Below are positions 37,832 through 47,302 of a stretch of 64,000 nt of DNA, in pieces (positions within the stretch are counted from its first letter, which is position 1; each line of letters starts with the position of its first letter). Origin of the DNA: Halovibrio salipaludis. GTDB lineage: Bacteria; Pseudomonadota; Gammaproteobacteria; Pseudomonadales; Oleiphilaceae. The notes under the pieces are model-generated. The model did no database searches. It was not told the origin of the DNA and saw only the letters and a program-made list of their open reading frames with translations. The DNA is taken from positions 496,001 to 560,000 of the forward strand of contig NZ_NSKD01000002.1 in NCBI RefSeq assembly GCF_002286965.1, given 5' to 3'. Position numbers and translations under genes: made by a program.

Positions 37832-39209
37832 GACCGTTGAGGGCCGCCACCCGATAGGCTTCCGCCATGGTGGGGTAGTTGAAGGTGGTGTTGATGAAGT
37901 AATCGAGCGTATTCGCCTCACCGGGCTGGTTCATGATCGCCTGCCCGATGTGGACGATCTCCGCCGCCTGGTCCCCGAAGCAGTGGATGCCCAGAAGCTC
38001 TTTGGTCTCCCTGTGGAACAGCAGCTTGAGCATGCCCACCGGGTCCCCTGAAATCTGCGCCCGGGCCAGGTCCTTGAAGAAGGCCTGCCCCACTTCATAG
38101 GGCACCTTGGCTTCCGTGAGTTCGCGCTCTGTCTTACCCACGGAGCTGATTTCCGGAATGGTGTAGATACCAGTGGGTACGTCATCCACATAACGGAAAT
38201 ACCGGTCCGCCATGATGTCCGAGGAGGCCGAGCGGCCCTGGTCGTAGGCGGCACTGGCAAGGCCAGGCCAGCCGATCACATCGCCTACCGCATAGATGTT
38301 CGGGACCTGGGTCCGATAGTGATCATCCACGGCAAGCTGGCCACGGTAGTTGGTCTCCAGGCCCACGTTCTCAAGGCCCAGGGAGCCGGTGTTGCCGCTT
38401 CGGCCATTGCACCAGAGGAAGGCATCGGAGCGCACTTTCTTGCCGGATTCAAGGTTCAGCACCACCCCGTGGTCATCCCCCTCCACCGACTCGTATTTCT
38501 CGTTGTGACGGACCAGTACGCCGTTGTTCCGCAGGTGGTAGCTGAGGGCGTCGGAGATCTCATCATCCAGGAATGACAGGAGGCGGCTGCCAGGGTTGAT
38601 CAGATCCACCTTCACGCCCAGACCGCAGAAGATGGAGGCGTATTCGCAACCGATCACGCCCGCACCATAGATGGTGATGGTGCGCGGCGTATGGGAAAGC
38701 GTCAGGATCGAGTCGCTGTTGTAGATCCGGTCGTGGGAGAAATCCACATCCGGCGGGAGGTACGGCGAGGACCCCGTGGCGATCACGAAGCTGTCCGCCG
38801 TAATCCGCTGACCACCGGTCTCCTCGTCGTGCAGCTCCAGCTGGTTCTGGTCCAGGAAGCGCGCGCGACTGTGGAAGCGCTGTACCCGGTTGCGTGCGTA
38901 GAAACCGGTTCGCAGTTTCACCTGCTTGTTGCGCACGCGTTCGGCGTTCTGCAGCACCCGGGGAAAGGAGAACCAGCGTGGCTCGCCGATATCACGGAAC
39001 ATCGGATTGGTGTTGAAGTTGATGATCTGCTTGACCGAGTAACGCAGCGCCTTGGAGGGGATGGTTGCCCAGTGGGTGCAGTTGCCGCCAACCGTCTGCT
39101 TGTCATCCACAATGGCAACCCGCCGACCGTGCTTTGCCGCGTTCATGGCGGCCCCTTCGCCTGCAGGCCCGGCACCAATTACCACAACATCAAAATGCTG
39201 ATCCGACAT
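37815..39209 (-). CDS. sthA: Soluble pyridine nucleotide transhydrogenase (Si-specific)
   Basis: FAD enzyme that moves hydride from NADPH to NAD+. The 464 residues contain the FAD motif [14 protein letters not shown], then [16 protein letters not shown]. Threonine stands where lipoamide dehydrogenases have the second redox cysteine, the hallmark of SthA. The NAD(P) Rossmann motif is [13 protein letters not shown] and the interface end is [21 protein letters not shown] set the start at the ATG at 39209 by homology; a GTG at 39221 has a closer AGAGGAG. It follows nqrM on the same strand. Confidence 0.95.
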   Translation of the reverse strand: MSDQHFDVVVIGAGPAGEGAAMNAAKHGRRVAIVDDKQTVGGNCTHWATIPSKALRYSVKQIINFNTNPMFRDIGEPRWFSFPRVLQNAERVRNKQVKLRTGFYARNRVQRFHSRARFLDQNQLELHDEETGGQRITADSFVIATGSSPYLPPDVDFSHDRIYNSDSILTLSHTPRTITIYGAGVIGCEYASIFCGLGVKVDLINPGSRLLSFLDDEISDALSYHLRNNGVLVRHNEKYESVEGDDHGVVLNLESGKKVRSDAFLWCNGRSGNTGSLGLENVGLETNYRGQLAVDDHYRTQVPNIYAVGDVIGWPGLASAAYDQGRSASSDIMADRYFRYVDDVPTGIYTIPEISSVGKTERELTEAKVPYEVGQAFFKDLARAQISGDPVGMLKLLFHRETKELLGIHCFGDQAAEIVHIGQAIMNQPGEANTLDYFINTTFNYPTMAEAYRVAALNGLNRIF

Positions 39210-39256
39210 CCGCTCACTCACTCCTCTATTTACCTGAATTCCGTAACCGGTGCTAC

Positions 39257-39505
39257 TCAGGCCCGCCGGTCGCTGTCTGCATTGTAGGTCAGGTTATCCG
39301 CTTCTCCAGCGTCCGGCGCCTCGTCATCGTCGGAACAGCTTCCCGAGGACCGCCCGCAGACGGAGCAGCCGCTACCGCCGCCCACCTGGTTGCCAACGCC
39401 CCCACAGGAGCCGCTGATCGGCTTGCGGCCAAAGATAACACCAATCGACATGCCGGCGATCAGCACCATCACAAGGACCACTGCCAGAACAAATGTCTCA
39501 AACAT
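39257..39505 (-). CDS. nqrM: Na+-NQR maturation protein NqrM
   Basis: DUF539 membrane protein needed to assemble Na+-NQR, probably by delivering iron to the NqrD/E site. The 82 residues have one membrane helix ([20 protein letters not shown]) followed by the cysteine-rich tail ([15 protein letters not shown]). A second ATG one codon upstream (39508) sits too close to GGAGG. It follows nqrF behind a terminator. The flavin transferase gene apbE, often placed between nqrF and nqrM, is missing here. Confidence 0.92.
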   Translation of the reverse strand: MFETFVLAVVLVMVLIAGMSIGVIFGRKPISGSCGGVGNQVGGGSGCSVCGRSSGSCSDDDEAPDAGEADNLTYNADSDRRA

Positions 39506-39572
39506 CATTACCTCCATTAACGGACCCACCTGCTGCCATGGTGACGCCCGGGCGCCAGTGGATTCAACCAAA

Positions 39573-39596
39573 AACACCCGACCTTGGCCGGGTGTT
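39573..39596 (-). terminator. Rho-independent terminator after nqrF
   Basis: On the minus strand AACACCCG and CGGGTGTT form an 8-bp stem with an 8-base loop, followed by TTTTTGG. It lies just past the nqrF stop and would separate or attenuate nqrM from the operon. Confidence 0.75.
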
Positions 39597-39603
39597 CTCG
39601 GGA

Positions 39604-40830
39604 TCAGCCCCCGAAATCATCCAGGGCTATGTTCTCATCCTCGACGCCCAGATCCTTGAGCATCTTGATGGTCACCGCATTCATGATGGGTGGCCCGCAC
39701 ATGTAGTACTCAATGTCCTCAGGCGCCTCATGGTGCTTCAGATAGTTCTCATAGAGGACATTATGGATGAACCCGACGTCGCCTTCCCATTCATCCTCGG
39801 GCAGCGGGTCGGACAGCGCTACATGCCAGTTGAAGTTGTCATAGTCCTCCTGGAGCTGGTTGAAGTCCTCCACATAGAACATCTCACGCCTGCTGCGCGC
39901 GCCATACCAGAAGGTGATCTTCCTGTTGGTGTTGATACGCTTGAGCTGGTCGAAGATATGCGCGCGCATCGGCGCCATACCCGCACCACCGCCGATGAAG
40001 CACATCTCGGCATTGGTATCCTTGGCAAAGAACTCGCCGAAGGGACCCATTACCGTCATCTTATCGCCCGGTTTCAGGGAGAAGACGTAGGAGGACATCT
40101 GCCCCGGCGGATGGTCGGTCCCGGGCGGCGGCGTTGCGATCCGGATATTGAAGCGCAGCTCGCCCTTCTCTTCCGGGTAGTTGGCCATGGAGTAGGCCCG
40201 CACGATGTCTTCCTTCACCACTGACTTGATGTCCCAGAGACCGTGCTTGTCCCAGTCCTCGTGGTACTCCTCCTCCACATCGAAGTCCTTGAAGTGCACC
40301 TCGTGCGGCGGCGCCTCGAACTGCACATAGCCGCCGGCACGGAAGTCCACGTCCTCGCCTTCCGGAAGGTTGAGGATGGTTTCCTTGATGAAGGTCGCCA
40401 CGTTGTGGTTTGACTGGACCGTGCACTCCCACTTGCGCACGCCGAAGAACTCCTCCGGAACCTCCACCTTCATGTCCTGCTTGACGGGCACCTGGCAGGA
40501 GAGACGCCAGCCTTCACGCTGCTCCCGCGGCGTGAAATGGTTCTTCTCGGTCGGCAGCACCGCACCGCCGCCCTCGTGAACCTTGCACACGCACTGGCCA
40601 CAGCTGCCGCCGCCGCCACAGGCGGAGGACAGGAAGATGCCCTGTTCGGCGAGCTTGCCCAGGAGCTTGCCGCCGCCCTGTGTCGTGAAACTGTGTTCCG
40701 GGTCGCCGTTGACCTCGATCTCAATGTCACCGGAACTGACCAGTCGCGCCCGCGCACCAAGGATGATCGCGACCAGCGACAGGACGATCACGGTGAACAT
40801 CACCACGCCCAGTATGATTTCTGTAACCAT
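39604..40830 (-). CDS. nqrF: Na+-NQR subunit F (NADH dehydrogenase subunit)
   Basis: Electron entry subunit: oxidises NADH through FAD and passes electrons to a 2Fe-2S centre. The 408 residues have an N-terminal membrane helix (about 5-25), a ferredoxin domain with cysteines in [15 protein letters not shown] and LSCQVPV, then an FAD/NAD reductase domain ([33 protein letters not shown]). The C terminus [10 protein letters not shown] is typical. It is the last gene of nqrA-F. Confidence 0.98.
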   Translation of the reverse strand: MVTEIILGVVMFTVIVLSLVAIILGARARLVSSGDIEIEVNGDPEHSFTTQGGGKLLGKLAEQGIFLSSACGGGGSCGQCVCKVHEGGGAVLPTEKNHFTPREQREGWRLSCQVPVKQDMKVEVPEEFFGVRKWECTVQSNHNVATFIKETILNLPEGEDVDFRAGGYVQFEAPPHEVHFKDFDVEEEYHEDWDKHGLWDIKSVVKEDIVRAYSMANYPEEKGELRFNIRIATPPPGTDHPPGQMSSYVFSLKPGDKMTVMGPFGEFFAKDTNAEMCFIGGGAGMAPMRAHIFDQLKRINTNRKITFWYGARSRREMFYVEDFNQLQEDYDNFNWHVALSDPLPEDEWEGDVGFIHNVLYENYLKHHEAPEDIEYYMCGPPIMNAVTIKMLKDLGVEDENIALDDFGG

Positions 40831-40866
40831 GACTCCGCCTTCTGCCTTGAATCCGAATACGCCGTC

Positions 40867-41475
40867 TTACAGCGATATGCCCGAGAAGGACATGAAACCG
40901 AGCGACATCAGCCCCACGGTGATGAATGTGATACCGAGCCCACGCAGTCCCGGCGGAACATCGCTGTACTTGAGCTTCTCGCGGATGCCCGCAAGGGCCA
41001 CGATGGCCAGTGCCCAGCCAACGCCGGCACCGAACCCATAGGCCACGCTCTCACCGAACGCATAGTCGCGCTCGACCATGAACAGCGACGCACCCAGGAT
41101 GGCACAGTTCACCGTGATCAGGGGCAGGAAGACCCCCAGCGCGCTGTACAGCGCCGGTACATAGCGGTCCAGGAACATCTCCAGGATCTGTACCAGAGCC
41201 GCGATCACACCGATGTAGGTCAGAAGCCCGAGAAAGCTCAGGTTCATGTTGGGCAGCCCCGCCCAGGACAGGGCGCCGTCACGCAGGACATAGTTGTAGA
41301 TGAGGTTGTTCACCGGAACCGAGATGGTAAGCACCACGACCACGGCGATCCCCAGCCCCAGCGCGGCTTCCACCTTCTTGGAGATGGCCAGAAACGTACA
41401 CATCCCCAGGAAGAAGGCCAGCGCCAGGTTCTCGACGAAGATGGCCTGCAGGATGAGGCTGATATAGTGTTCCAT
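40867..41475 (-). CDS. nqrE: Na+-NQR subunit E
   Basis: Integral membrane subunit, 202 residues with six predicted helices. With NqrD it forms the site that holds a metal or 2Fe-2S centre inside the membrane; the conserved cysteines appear in [10 protein letters not shown] and ITVNCAILG. It starts at the last base of nqrD, so translation is coupled. It follows the inverted topology relation with NqrD seen in the Rnf/Nqr family. Confidence 0.97.
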   Translation of the reverse strand: MEHYISLILQAIFVENLALAFFLGMCTFLAISKKVEAALGLGIAVVVVLTISVPVNNLIYNYVLRDGALSWAGLPNMNLSFLGLLTYIGVIAALVQILEMFLDRYVPALYSALGVFLPLITVNCAILGASLFMVERDYAFGESVAYGFGAGVGWALAIVALAGIREKLKYSDVPPGLRGLGITFITVGLMSLGFMSFSGISL

Positions 41476-42140
41476 CAGAATGCCTCCCGTACTTTATGGG
41501 GCTGCATCTCGAACTCCTCTTCCTCGATCTGGTCCGGATCCCAGATCCGCACGGCCCAGATGAAGAAGCCGATCAGGAAGAAAGCACTCGGCGGCAGCAG
41601 CATCAGGCCATTCGGCACGTAGAAGCCCCCCTCGCTGGCCAGCGGGAGCACGGTATATCCCATCCAGGTTCCGGCGCCCAGCACTTCGCGGAAGGTGGCC
41701 ACCACAATCAGGATCAGGCTGTAGCCCAGGCCGTTACCCAGACCGTCCACAAAGCTCAGCCAGGGCCCGTTCTGCATCGCGAACCCTTCGGCCCGGCCGA
41801 GGATGATGCAGTTGGTGATGATCAGGCCCACGAACACCGAGAGCTGCTTGCTGATCTCGTAGGCGAACGCCTTGAGGAACTGGTCCACGACAATGACCAG
41901 GGAGGCGATGATGGTCATCTGGACAATGATCCGGATACTGCTCGGGATCTGCTTGCGGATCAGCGATACCGCAAAGTTCGAGGCACAGGTCACCGCGATC
42001 ACGGAGGCGCACATTACCAGACTCACCGTGACGCTGGACGTAACGGCCAGGGCCGAACAGATGCCCAGAATCTGAAGTGCGATCGGGTTGTTGTGCAGTA
42101 TGGGTCCAAACAGGACGTCTTTGGTTTTCAGTTCCGCCAT
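41475..42140 (-). CDS. nqrD: Na+-NQR subunit D
   Basis: Integral membrane subunit, 221 residues with six predicted helices and the paired cysteine segments ([25 protein letters not shown]). It shares fold and metal site with NqrE and contributes to the sodium path. It begins three bases after the nqrC stop and overlaps nqrE by one base. Confidence 0.97.
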   Translation of the reverse strand: MAELKTKDVLFGPILHNNPIALQILGICSALAVTSSVTVSLVMCASVIAVTCASNFAVSLIRKQIPSSIRIIVQMTIIASLVIVVDQFLKAFAYEISKQLSVFVGLIITNCIILGRAEGFAMQNGPWLSFVDGLGNGLGYSLILIVVATFREVLGAGTWMGYTVLPLASEGGFYVPNGLMLLPPSAFFLIGFFIWAVRIWDPDQIEEEEFEMQPHKVREAF

Positions 42141-42143
42141 GGA

Positions 42144-42944
42144 TCAGATCTCCCCGTTGCGCACCCTGGCGAGGAAGGGCCCGTAGCCCCGCTCGCCAAG
42201 CCAGAAATTGATCGTACTTTCAACACCCCGGGAGGTCAGCGTCGCTCCGGAAAGCGCATCAACCTTGTGCTCGCGACCCTCGGTGTTCTCGCCCACACCG
42301 CCCTTGATCAGGCGGAAGTTGGGGTTCTGCCAGTTGCCCGGCTCGTAGATTTTCTTGCCCTTCCACTTGGCAACCCAGTCAGGGCTCTGGATCTTTGCGC
42401 CCAGGCCCGGGGTCTCGCCATGTTCGTAGAAACGCAGGCCGGCAACGGTGTTCGCATCCCCTTCAAGGGCAAGGAACCCGTACATTGTTGACCAGAGGCC
42501 ATACCCGTGAATCGGTAGAACAACCCGCTCAACCGACCCATTCTCCTTCAGCACGAAGGCCTTGCGGTAGGTTGCCTGCCGGTTGATGCCGGCCGGATCG
42601 TCCTGAAGCCCCCGGGAGATATCCGGATCACGGGAAGCCCGGCGCTGGTCATAGGATTCCGCGGATTTCGCCTTGGCTGTTTCGGGCGTAACCGTCTCCC
42701 CTGTTCCCATTTCCACCAGCAGCACCTCAAAACGGTCAAAGGTTTCCGCAACCTTATCATTGGATGCGTCCGCCTCAATGATCCCGGCTGCGGCGAGCAT
42801 GTTGGAACGGGTACTCAGCGCCTCGTTACGCTCCTGCGCCGGTCGCAGCGTGACCGCCGCGCCGGAGACAATCACGGAGAAGACGATGCTGAGCGTGACG
42901 GCGACGATCAGGATCTTGCTGACGGTATCGTTAGACTGCGACAC
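42144..42944 (-). CDS. nqrC: Na+-NQR subunit C
   Basis: Periplasm-facing flavoprotein subunit, 266 residues with one N-terminal helix (about 10-32). The covalent FMN threonine lies in [10 protein letters not shown] near the C terminus, the SGAT motif recognised by the flavin transferase ApbE. The first 14 bases overlap the end of nqrB. Since apbE is absent from the operon, the transferase must be supplied from elsewhere if this subunit is flavinylated. Confidence 0.97.
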   Translation of the reverse strand: MSQSNDTVSKILIVAVTLSIVFSVIVSGAAVTLRPAQERNEALSTRSNMLAAAGIIEADASNDKVAETFDRFEVLLVEMGTGETVTPETAKAKSAESYDQRRASRDPDISRGLQDDPAGINRQATYRKAFVLKENGSVERVVLPIHGYGLWSTMYGFLALEGDANTVAGLRFYEHGETPGLGAKIQSPDWVAKWKGKKIYEPGNWQNPNFRLIKGGVGENTEGREHKVDALSGATLTSRGVESTINFWLGERGYGPFLARVRNGEI

Positions 42945-44139
42945 GGGCCTGCCTCCGCTTGATGTTCGCCTGAATGACGAGGTGGTCGATGAAGGGCGCG
43001 AACAGATTCGCGAACAGGATAGCGAGCATCACACCCTCCGGGAATGCGGGATTCACTACCCGGATCAGTACCGTCATCACACCGATGAAGATGCCGAACA
43101 CCCAGCGCCCGGTGTTGGTCATGGACGCGGACACCGGGTCGGTCGCCATGAACATCATGGCAAACGCGAAACCGCCAATCACAAAGTGCCAGTGAGGCGG
43201 CACCTCGAACATCGGATTACTGTCGGACCCAACGGCATTGAACAGCAACGCCGTACCGATCAGACCAATCAGCGTACCAAATACGATGCGATAACTGGCG
43301 ATCTTCATCAACAGCAGCACGGCCCCACCGATCAGGATCATCAGCGTCGACGTCTCACCGACGGACCCCTGCATGAACCCGAAGAAGGCATCAAACCAGG
43401 TCAGATGGTTACTCAGCCCCTCCATGCCACTGGAAGCTGCAACACTCAGTGCGGTCGCACCGCTGAAGCCATCCACGGCCGTCCAGACCTCATTGCCCGA
43501 GATTTGGGCTGGATACGCGAAGTACAGGAAGGCCCGCCCGGTCAGTGCCGGGTTCAGGAAGTTCTTTCCGGTCCCCCCGAAGATCTCCTTGGCGACAACC
43601 ACACCGAAGGTGATGCCCAGCGCCACCTGCCACAGGGGAATGGTGGGCGGCAGGATAAGCGCGAACAGAATGGAGGTGACGAAGAAGCCTTCATTGACCT
43701 CATGCTTGCGCACGGTCGCGAAGAGAACTTCCCAGAAACCGCCAACCACGAAGGTCACGAAGTAGATGGGAACGAAATAGGCAGCACCGAAGATGATGTT
43801 GTCCCAGATGCTGCCGGGGTCATTGCCTGCGAGCGCGGAGATGAAGGCGGCACGCAGCCCCTCGTCCGCCATGGCCATGCCCTGCTCGGCCAGGTAGGTG
43901 TTGGCCTGGTACCCCGCGTTCCACATACCGAAGAACATGGCCGGGAAGACACAGAACCATACGGTGATCATGATCCGCTTGAGATCAATACCATCACGCA
44001 CATGGGCGTTGGTTCGTGTCACCGATGGCGGCGTATAGAAAATGGTGTCCACCGCTTCGTACAGGGGATACCAGCGCTCAAAGCGCCCCCCCTTCTCGAA
44101 GTGCGGCTCAATCCGGTCGAATATCTGTCTCAGCCCCAT
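42931..44139 (-). CDS. nqrB: Na+-NQR subunit B
   Basis: Main membrane subunit, 402 residues with about ten helices. It carries riboflavin and covalent FMN (threonine in [11 protein letters not shown]) and contains the ubiquinone site and the sodium channel. The N terminus ([20 protein letters not shown]) is the known amphipathic region. It begins three bases after nqrA. Confidence 0.98.
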   Translation of the reverse strand: MGLRQIFDRIEPHFEKGGRFERWYPLYEAVDTIFYTPPSVTRTNAHVRDGIDLKRIMITVWFCVFPAMFFGMWNAGYQANTYLAEQGMAMADEGLRAAFISALAGNDPGSIWDNIIFGAAYFVPIYFVTFVVGGFWEVLFATVRKHEVNEGFFVTSILFALILPPTIPLWQVALGITFGVVVAKEIFGGTGKNFLNPALTGRAFLYFAYPAQISGNEVWTAVDGFSGATALSVAASSGMEGLSNHLTWFDAFFGFMQGSVGETSTLMILIGGAVLLLMKIASYRIVFGTLIGLIGTALLFNAVGSDSNPMFEVPPHWHFVIGGFAFAMMFMATDPVSASMTNTGRWVFGIFIGVMTVLIRVVNPAFPEGVMLAILFANLFAPFIDHLVIQANIKRRQARVAV

Positions 44140-44142
44140 GAA

Positions 44143-45498
44143 TCAGCCCTCGATCTCAATGCGCGTCAGGTTCTGTCGGAGAATCGGCCCGAACTCATAC
44201 TTGCCGGGACACACGAAGGTGCACAGCGCAAGGTCTTCCTCGTCGAGTTCCAGTGCCCCGAGTTGCTGGGCCTGTTCGGTGTCCTGAACGATCAGCGAAC
44301 GCAGCAGCTGGGTGGGCAGAATGTCGAGGGGCATCACCTCCTCGTAGACTCCGATCGGAACCATGGCCCGCTCTGAGCCATTGGTGGTGGTTGTGAAGTT
44401 GAACCGCTTGCCCGGCATCAGCTTGGAAAGGTAGATGTTGAGGCGGGAGAACCGGTTGGACCCAGGCGAGAGCCATCCCATGAAGTGCCGGCGATAGCCT
44501 TCCTCGAGGGCGGTGACCTGGGTGGCCGTGCGTGCCAGGTAGCTGACGGGCCCGCGCGCGGCACGCCCGCCCAGCACCGAGCCGTTCACCAGCCGGATAT
44601 CCATGTCGCCCTGCTCCAGCTCTCCTTCGAGCAGCTCCTCGAGGCTGGCACCGATACGGGTGCGGAGCAGACGCGGCCTGGCGGCACAGGGGCCGGTGAT
44701 GGCCACGATCTGTTCCGTGGGCAGCATGCCGGTGGTGAAAAGGCGGCCGATGTCCATCACATTCTGGTAGCCCACCGTCCAGACCACTTTCTCACCGCCC
44801 ACGGGGTCAATGAAGTGGATATGGGTGCCGACGTTGCCGGCGGGATGGGGACCATCAAACGTATGCTGCTGGAACTGGTCGCCGGAGGGCATCGGTATCC
44901 GGGCATCCGGGCCGCTTCCCAGGTGGACGGCGCCACTGGTCAACCGTGAGAGTACGCGCAGACCGTTCTCGAATGCCTCGGGATCCTCATTGATGATGGT
45001 CTGAGGATCCGGCGCCAGCGGATGGGTATCCATCGCGGAGACGAAAATCGCGTGAGGCTCCGGTGCGTCAATCGCCGGCACCTTGCTGTAGGGACGGGTT
45101 CTGATCACCGTCCACATGCCGGAATTGACAAGGCTGTCCACCACGTCCTGACGGGCAAGCCCATCAATCTCGGAAGCGCTGTAACGGTTGAAGGTTTCCG
45201 CCTCCTCGTTCTCATCCACTTCGATGACGAGGGACTGGAAAACGCGCCGTTCGCCGCGGTTGATTTCCCGGACGGTGCCGCCGGCCGGAGCGGTGTAGAC
45301 AACGCCTTCGTTCTTCTTGTCCGTGAAAAGGAGCTGCCCCCGCTTGACCTGGTCGCCCTCCCGAACCTTCAGAGTCGGCTTCATGCCGATGTAGTCAAAA
45401 CCGGTCAGGGCCACATGCCGTACCGGCCGTCCCTGCTCGATGGTCGGTTCGGGCGCGCCAGTTATCGGAAGATCGAGGCCTTTCTTGATCTTGATCAT
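44143..45498 (-). CDS. nqrA: Na+-NQR subunit A
   Basis: Peripheral cytosolic subunit of the sodium-pumping NADH:quinone oxidoreductase. The start at 45498 ([17 protein letters not shown]) matches the family; the frame extends 15 residues further without homology. The 451 residues include the RnfC-like barrel and [15 protein letters not shown] and [12 protein letters not shown] near the end. It is the first gene of nqrABCDEF. Confidence 0.97.
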   Translation of the reverse strand: MIKIKKGLDLPITGAPEPTIEQGRPVRHVALTGFDYIGMKPTLKVREGDQVKRGQLLFTDKKNEGVVYTAPAGGTVREINRGERRVFQSLVIEVDENEEAETFNRYSASEIDGLARQDVVDSLVNSGMWTVIRTRPYSKVPAIDAPEPHAIFVSAMDTHPLAPDPQTIINEDPEAFENGLRVLSRLTSGAVHLGSGPDARIPMPSGDQFQQHTFDGPHPAGNVGTHIHFIDPVGGEKVVWTVGYQNVMDIGRLFTTGMLPTEQIVAITGPCAARPRLLRTRIGASLEELLEGELEQGDMDIRLVNGSVLGGRAARGPVSYLARTATQVTALEEGYRRHFMGWLSPGSNRFSRLNIYLSKLMPGKRFNFTTTTNGSERAMVPIGVYEEVMPLDILPTQLLRSLIVQDTEQAQQLGALELDEEDLALCTFVCPGKYEFGPILRQNLTRIEIEG

Positions 45499-45542
45499 TC
45501 GCTTTGCCCAATCAGAACTGGATGGAGTGAAAAACCGGCCCA

Positions 45543-45548
45543 ATTATA
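45543..45548 (-). promoter_or_regulatory. Candidate -10 element of the nqr operon
   Basis: Minus-strand TATAAT about 45 bases upstream of the nqrA ATG, with TGGAAT at 17-base spacing as a weak -35. Confidence 0.5.
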
Positions 45549-45578
45549 GAGATACCAGGCCCAGGATTCCACACAGAA

Positions 45579-45638
45579 CCGGCCCGGAGCGACTACCCAA
45601 TAGGTGGGAGACGCGCCCGGGCCGGCCACGTGCCGTGG
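45579..45638 (-). other. Inverted repeats between gap and nqrA
   Basis: Two nested structures follow the gap stop: CCACG/CGTGG with a 3-base loop (45626-45638) and CCGGCCCG/CGGGCCGG spanning 45579-45625. No T-run follows, so neither is a standard intrinsic terminator. They may slow read-through from gap into nqrA or be regulatory. Confidence 0.35.
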
Positions 45639-45644
45639 AGCTGA

Positions 45645-47129
45645 TCAGTGATCCGCAGCGGTGCCGCGCTCCGGGAAGATGGGGAAGGACATGCCGGCCA
45701 TCTCGCTCACCAGCCGGATGACCTGGGCGCTGTAGCCCGCCTCGTTGTCATACCAGACATAGAGCACGGCACGGTTACCGTTGGCGATCGTGGCCTGGCC
45801 ATCCACAACCCCTGCATGGCGGGAGCCCACAAAATCGGAGGACACCACCTCGGGGGAACTCACGTAATCAACCTGCTTCTGTAGATCCGAGTGCAGCGCC
45901 ACATCCCGCAGGAACTCGTTCATCTCATCACGCGTCGCCGCCTTCTCAAGGTTCAGGTTGAGAATGGCCATGGACACGTTGGGCGTGGGCACCCGGATGG
46001 CATTGCCGGTAAGCTTGCCATCCAGATCCGGCAGGGCCTTGGCAACCGCCTTGGCCGCCCCGGTCTCGGTCAGGACCATGTTCAGCGGCGCGCTGCGGCC
46101 CCGGCGCTCACCCTTGTGGTAGTTGTCGATCAGGTTCTGGTCGTTGGTGTAGGCATGGACCGTCTCCATGTGCCCATCAACAATCCCGAACTGCTCCTTC
46201 ACCGCCTTGAGAACGGGGGTGATGGCATTGGTGGTACAGGACGCCACGGAGAGAATGCGATCCTCGTCCGTGTACAGATCGTTGTTGATGCCCGGAACAA
46301 TGTTCTTGATGTTGCCCTTGCCGGGCGCCGTCAGGACGACACGACTGGCCCCCCTGGACTTGAGGTGCAGGCCAAGGCCTTCGTCATCACGCCATTTACC
46401 GGTGTTGTCGATGATGATGGCGTTGTCGATCCCGTACTGGGTGTAATCCACCTGATCCGGGCCATCGGAGTAGATGACCTTGATGTAGTTGCCATTGGCG
46501 ATGATGGCCTCGTTCTCTTCGTCCACCGTAATGGTGCCGCGGAATGAGCCATGCACGGAGTCACGGCGCAGCAGGCTGGCCCGTTTTTCCAGGTCGTTCT
46601 CGGCTCCGCCCTTGCGGACGACGATGGCACGCAGGCGCAGGTTGTTCCCGCCGCCGGCCTTTTCCACCAGGATGCGGGCCAGATAGCGCCCGATCCGGCC
46701 GAAACCGTAAAGGACAATATCCTTGGTCTCGCTCTCGCTGGCGGCCTTAGCCTCCTCGTCGTACCGGTCAACAACCGGATTGACCGCTTCACGCAGGAAG
46801 TCCTCCAGGCTCTGTTCGTCACGCACCTGGTTGTACTGGTTCGCCAGCTTGCCGATGTCGATGTGCGCCTGGCCCAGGTTCAGCCGGTCCAGTGTCTCGA
46901 GGACCGGGTAGGTATCGTGGACATCCAGCTCTTCCGCCTCGATCTGGCGCACGAATCGGTGTGCCTTGAGGATGTTGATGACCGACTGGTTGATCAGCGC
47001 GCGGCCGTACATGGACGTCACCACATTGTTGCGGCGGTACAGACGGCCGATCAGCGGAATCATGGCTTCGGCGATGGCTTCACGCTCGGTCCAGTCGGAA
47101 AAGTAGCGGTTGAGTTGCTCCTGGCTCAC
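45645..47129 (-). CDS. gap: Glyceraldehyde-3-phosphate dehydrogenase, long N-terminally extended type
   Basis: NAD(P)-dependent enzyme of glycolysis/gluconeogenesis. The 494 residues begin with a helical extension of about 130 residues (EAIAEAMIPLIGRLYRRNNVV) before the Rossmann motif LYGFGRIGRYLARIL, as in the Pseudomonas long-form protein. The catalytic cysteine is in SVASCTTNAITP. No ATG fits; a GTG at 47129 (VSQEQLNRYFSDW) matches family starts and has AGAGGA ahead. It lies divergent from mfd, as in Pseudomonas. With ppsA in the same window, a gluconeogenic role is plausible. Confidence 0.92.
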   Translation of the reverse strand: MSQEQLNRYFSDWTEREAIAEAMIPLIGRLYRRNNVVTSMYGRALINQSVINILKAHRFVRQIEAEELDVHDTYPVLETLDRLNLGQAHIDIGKLANQYNQVRDEQSLEDFLREAVNPVVDRYDEEAKAASESETKDIVLYGFGRIGRYLARILVEKAGGGNNLRLRAIVVRKGGAENDLEKRASLLRRDSVHGSFRGTITVDEENEAIIANGNYIKVIYSDGPDQVDYTQYGIDNAIIIDNTGKWRDDEGLGLHLKSRGASRVVLTAPGKGNIKNIVPGINNDLYTDEDRILSVASCTTNAITPVLKAVKEQFGIVDGHMETVHAYTNDQNLIDNYHKGERRGRSAPLNMVLTETGAAKAVAKALPDLDGKLTGNAIRVPTPNVSMAILNLNLEKAATRDEMNEFLRDVALHSDLQKQVDYVSSPEVVSSDFVGSRHAGVVDGQATIANGNRAVLYVWYDNEAGYSAQVIRLVSEMAGMSFPIFPERGTAADH

Positions 47130-47265
47130 GATCAGGGTCCTCTGAAACAGGGTGTATGTCGGGTCATGGCCTCTGGCCCTTGCGGGCCGGCGTATTATCC
47201 AGCTTAAAGCGCCCCGGCGCAATCGACTCCGCCGCGTCGGGGTGGCAGGCGCGGCGCCTCGGGCT

Positions 47266-47271
47266 TAGAAT
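47266..47271 (+). promoter_or_regulatory. Candidate -10 element for mfd
   Basis: TAGAAT, followed by GGCGCCTCC exactly as before znuA. GTGGCA 18 bases upstream is a possible -35. The predicted start is about 25 bases before the mfd ATG. Confidence 0.4.
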
Positions 47272-47302
47272 GGCGCCTCCGCACACCAACCATGCAGCGT
47301 TG

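Noticed and set aside
42673-44376. A 567-codon plus-strand frame across nqrC, nqrB and nqrA
   Set aside because: Runs antisense through three recognised subunits; no ribosome binding site or domain.
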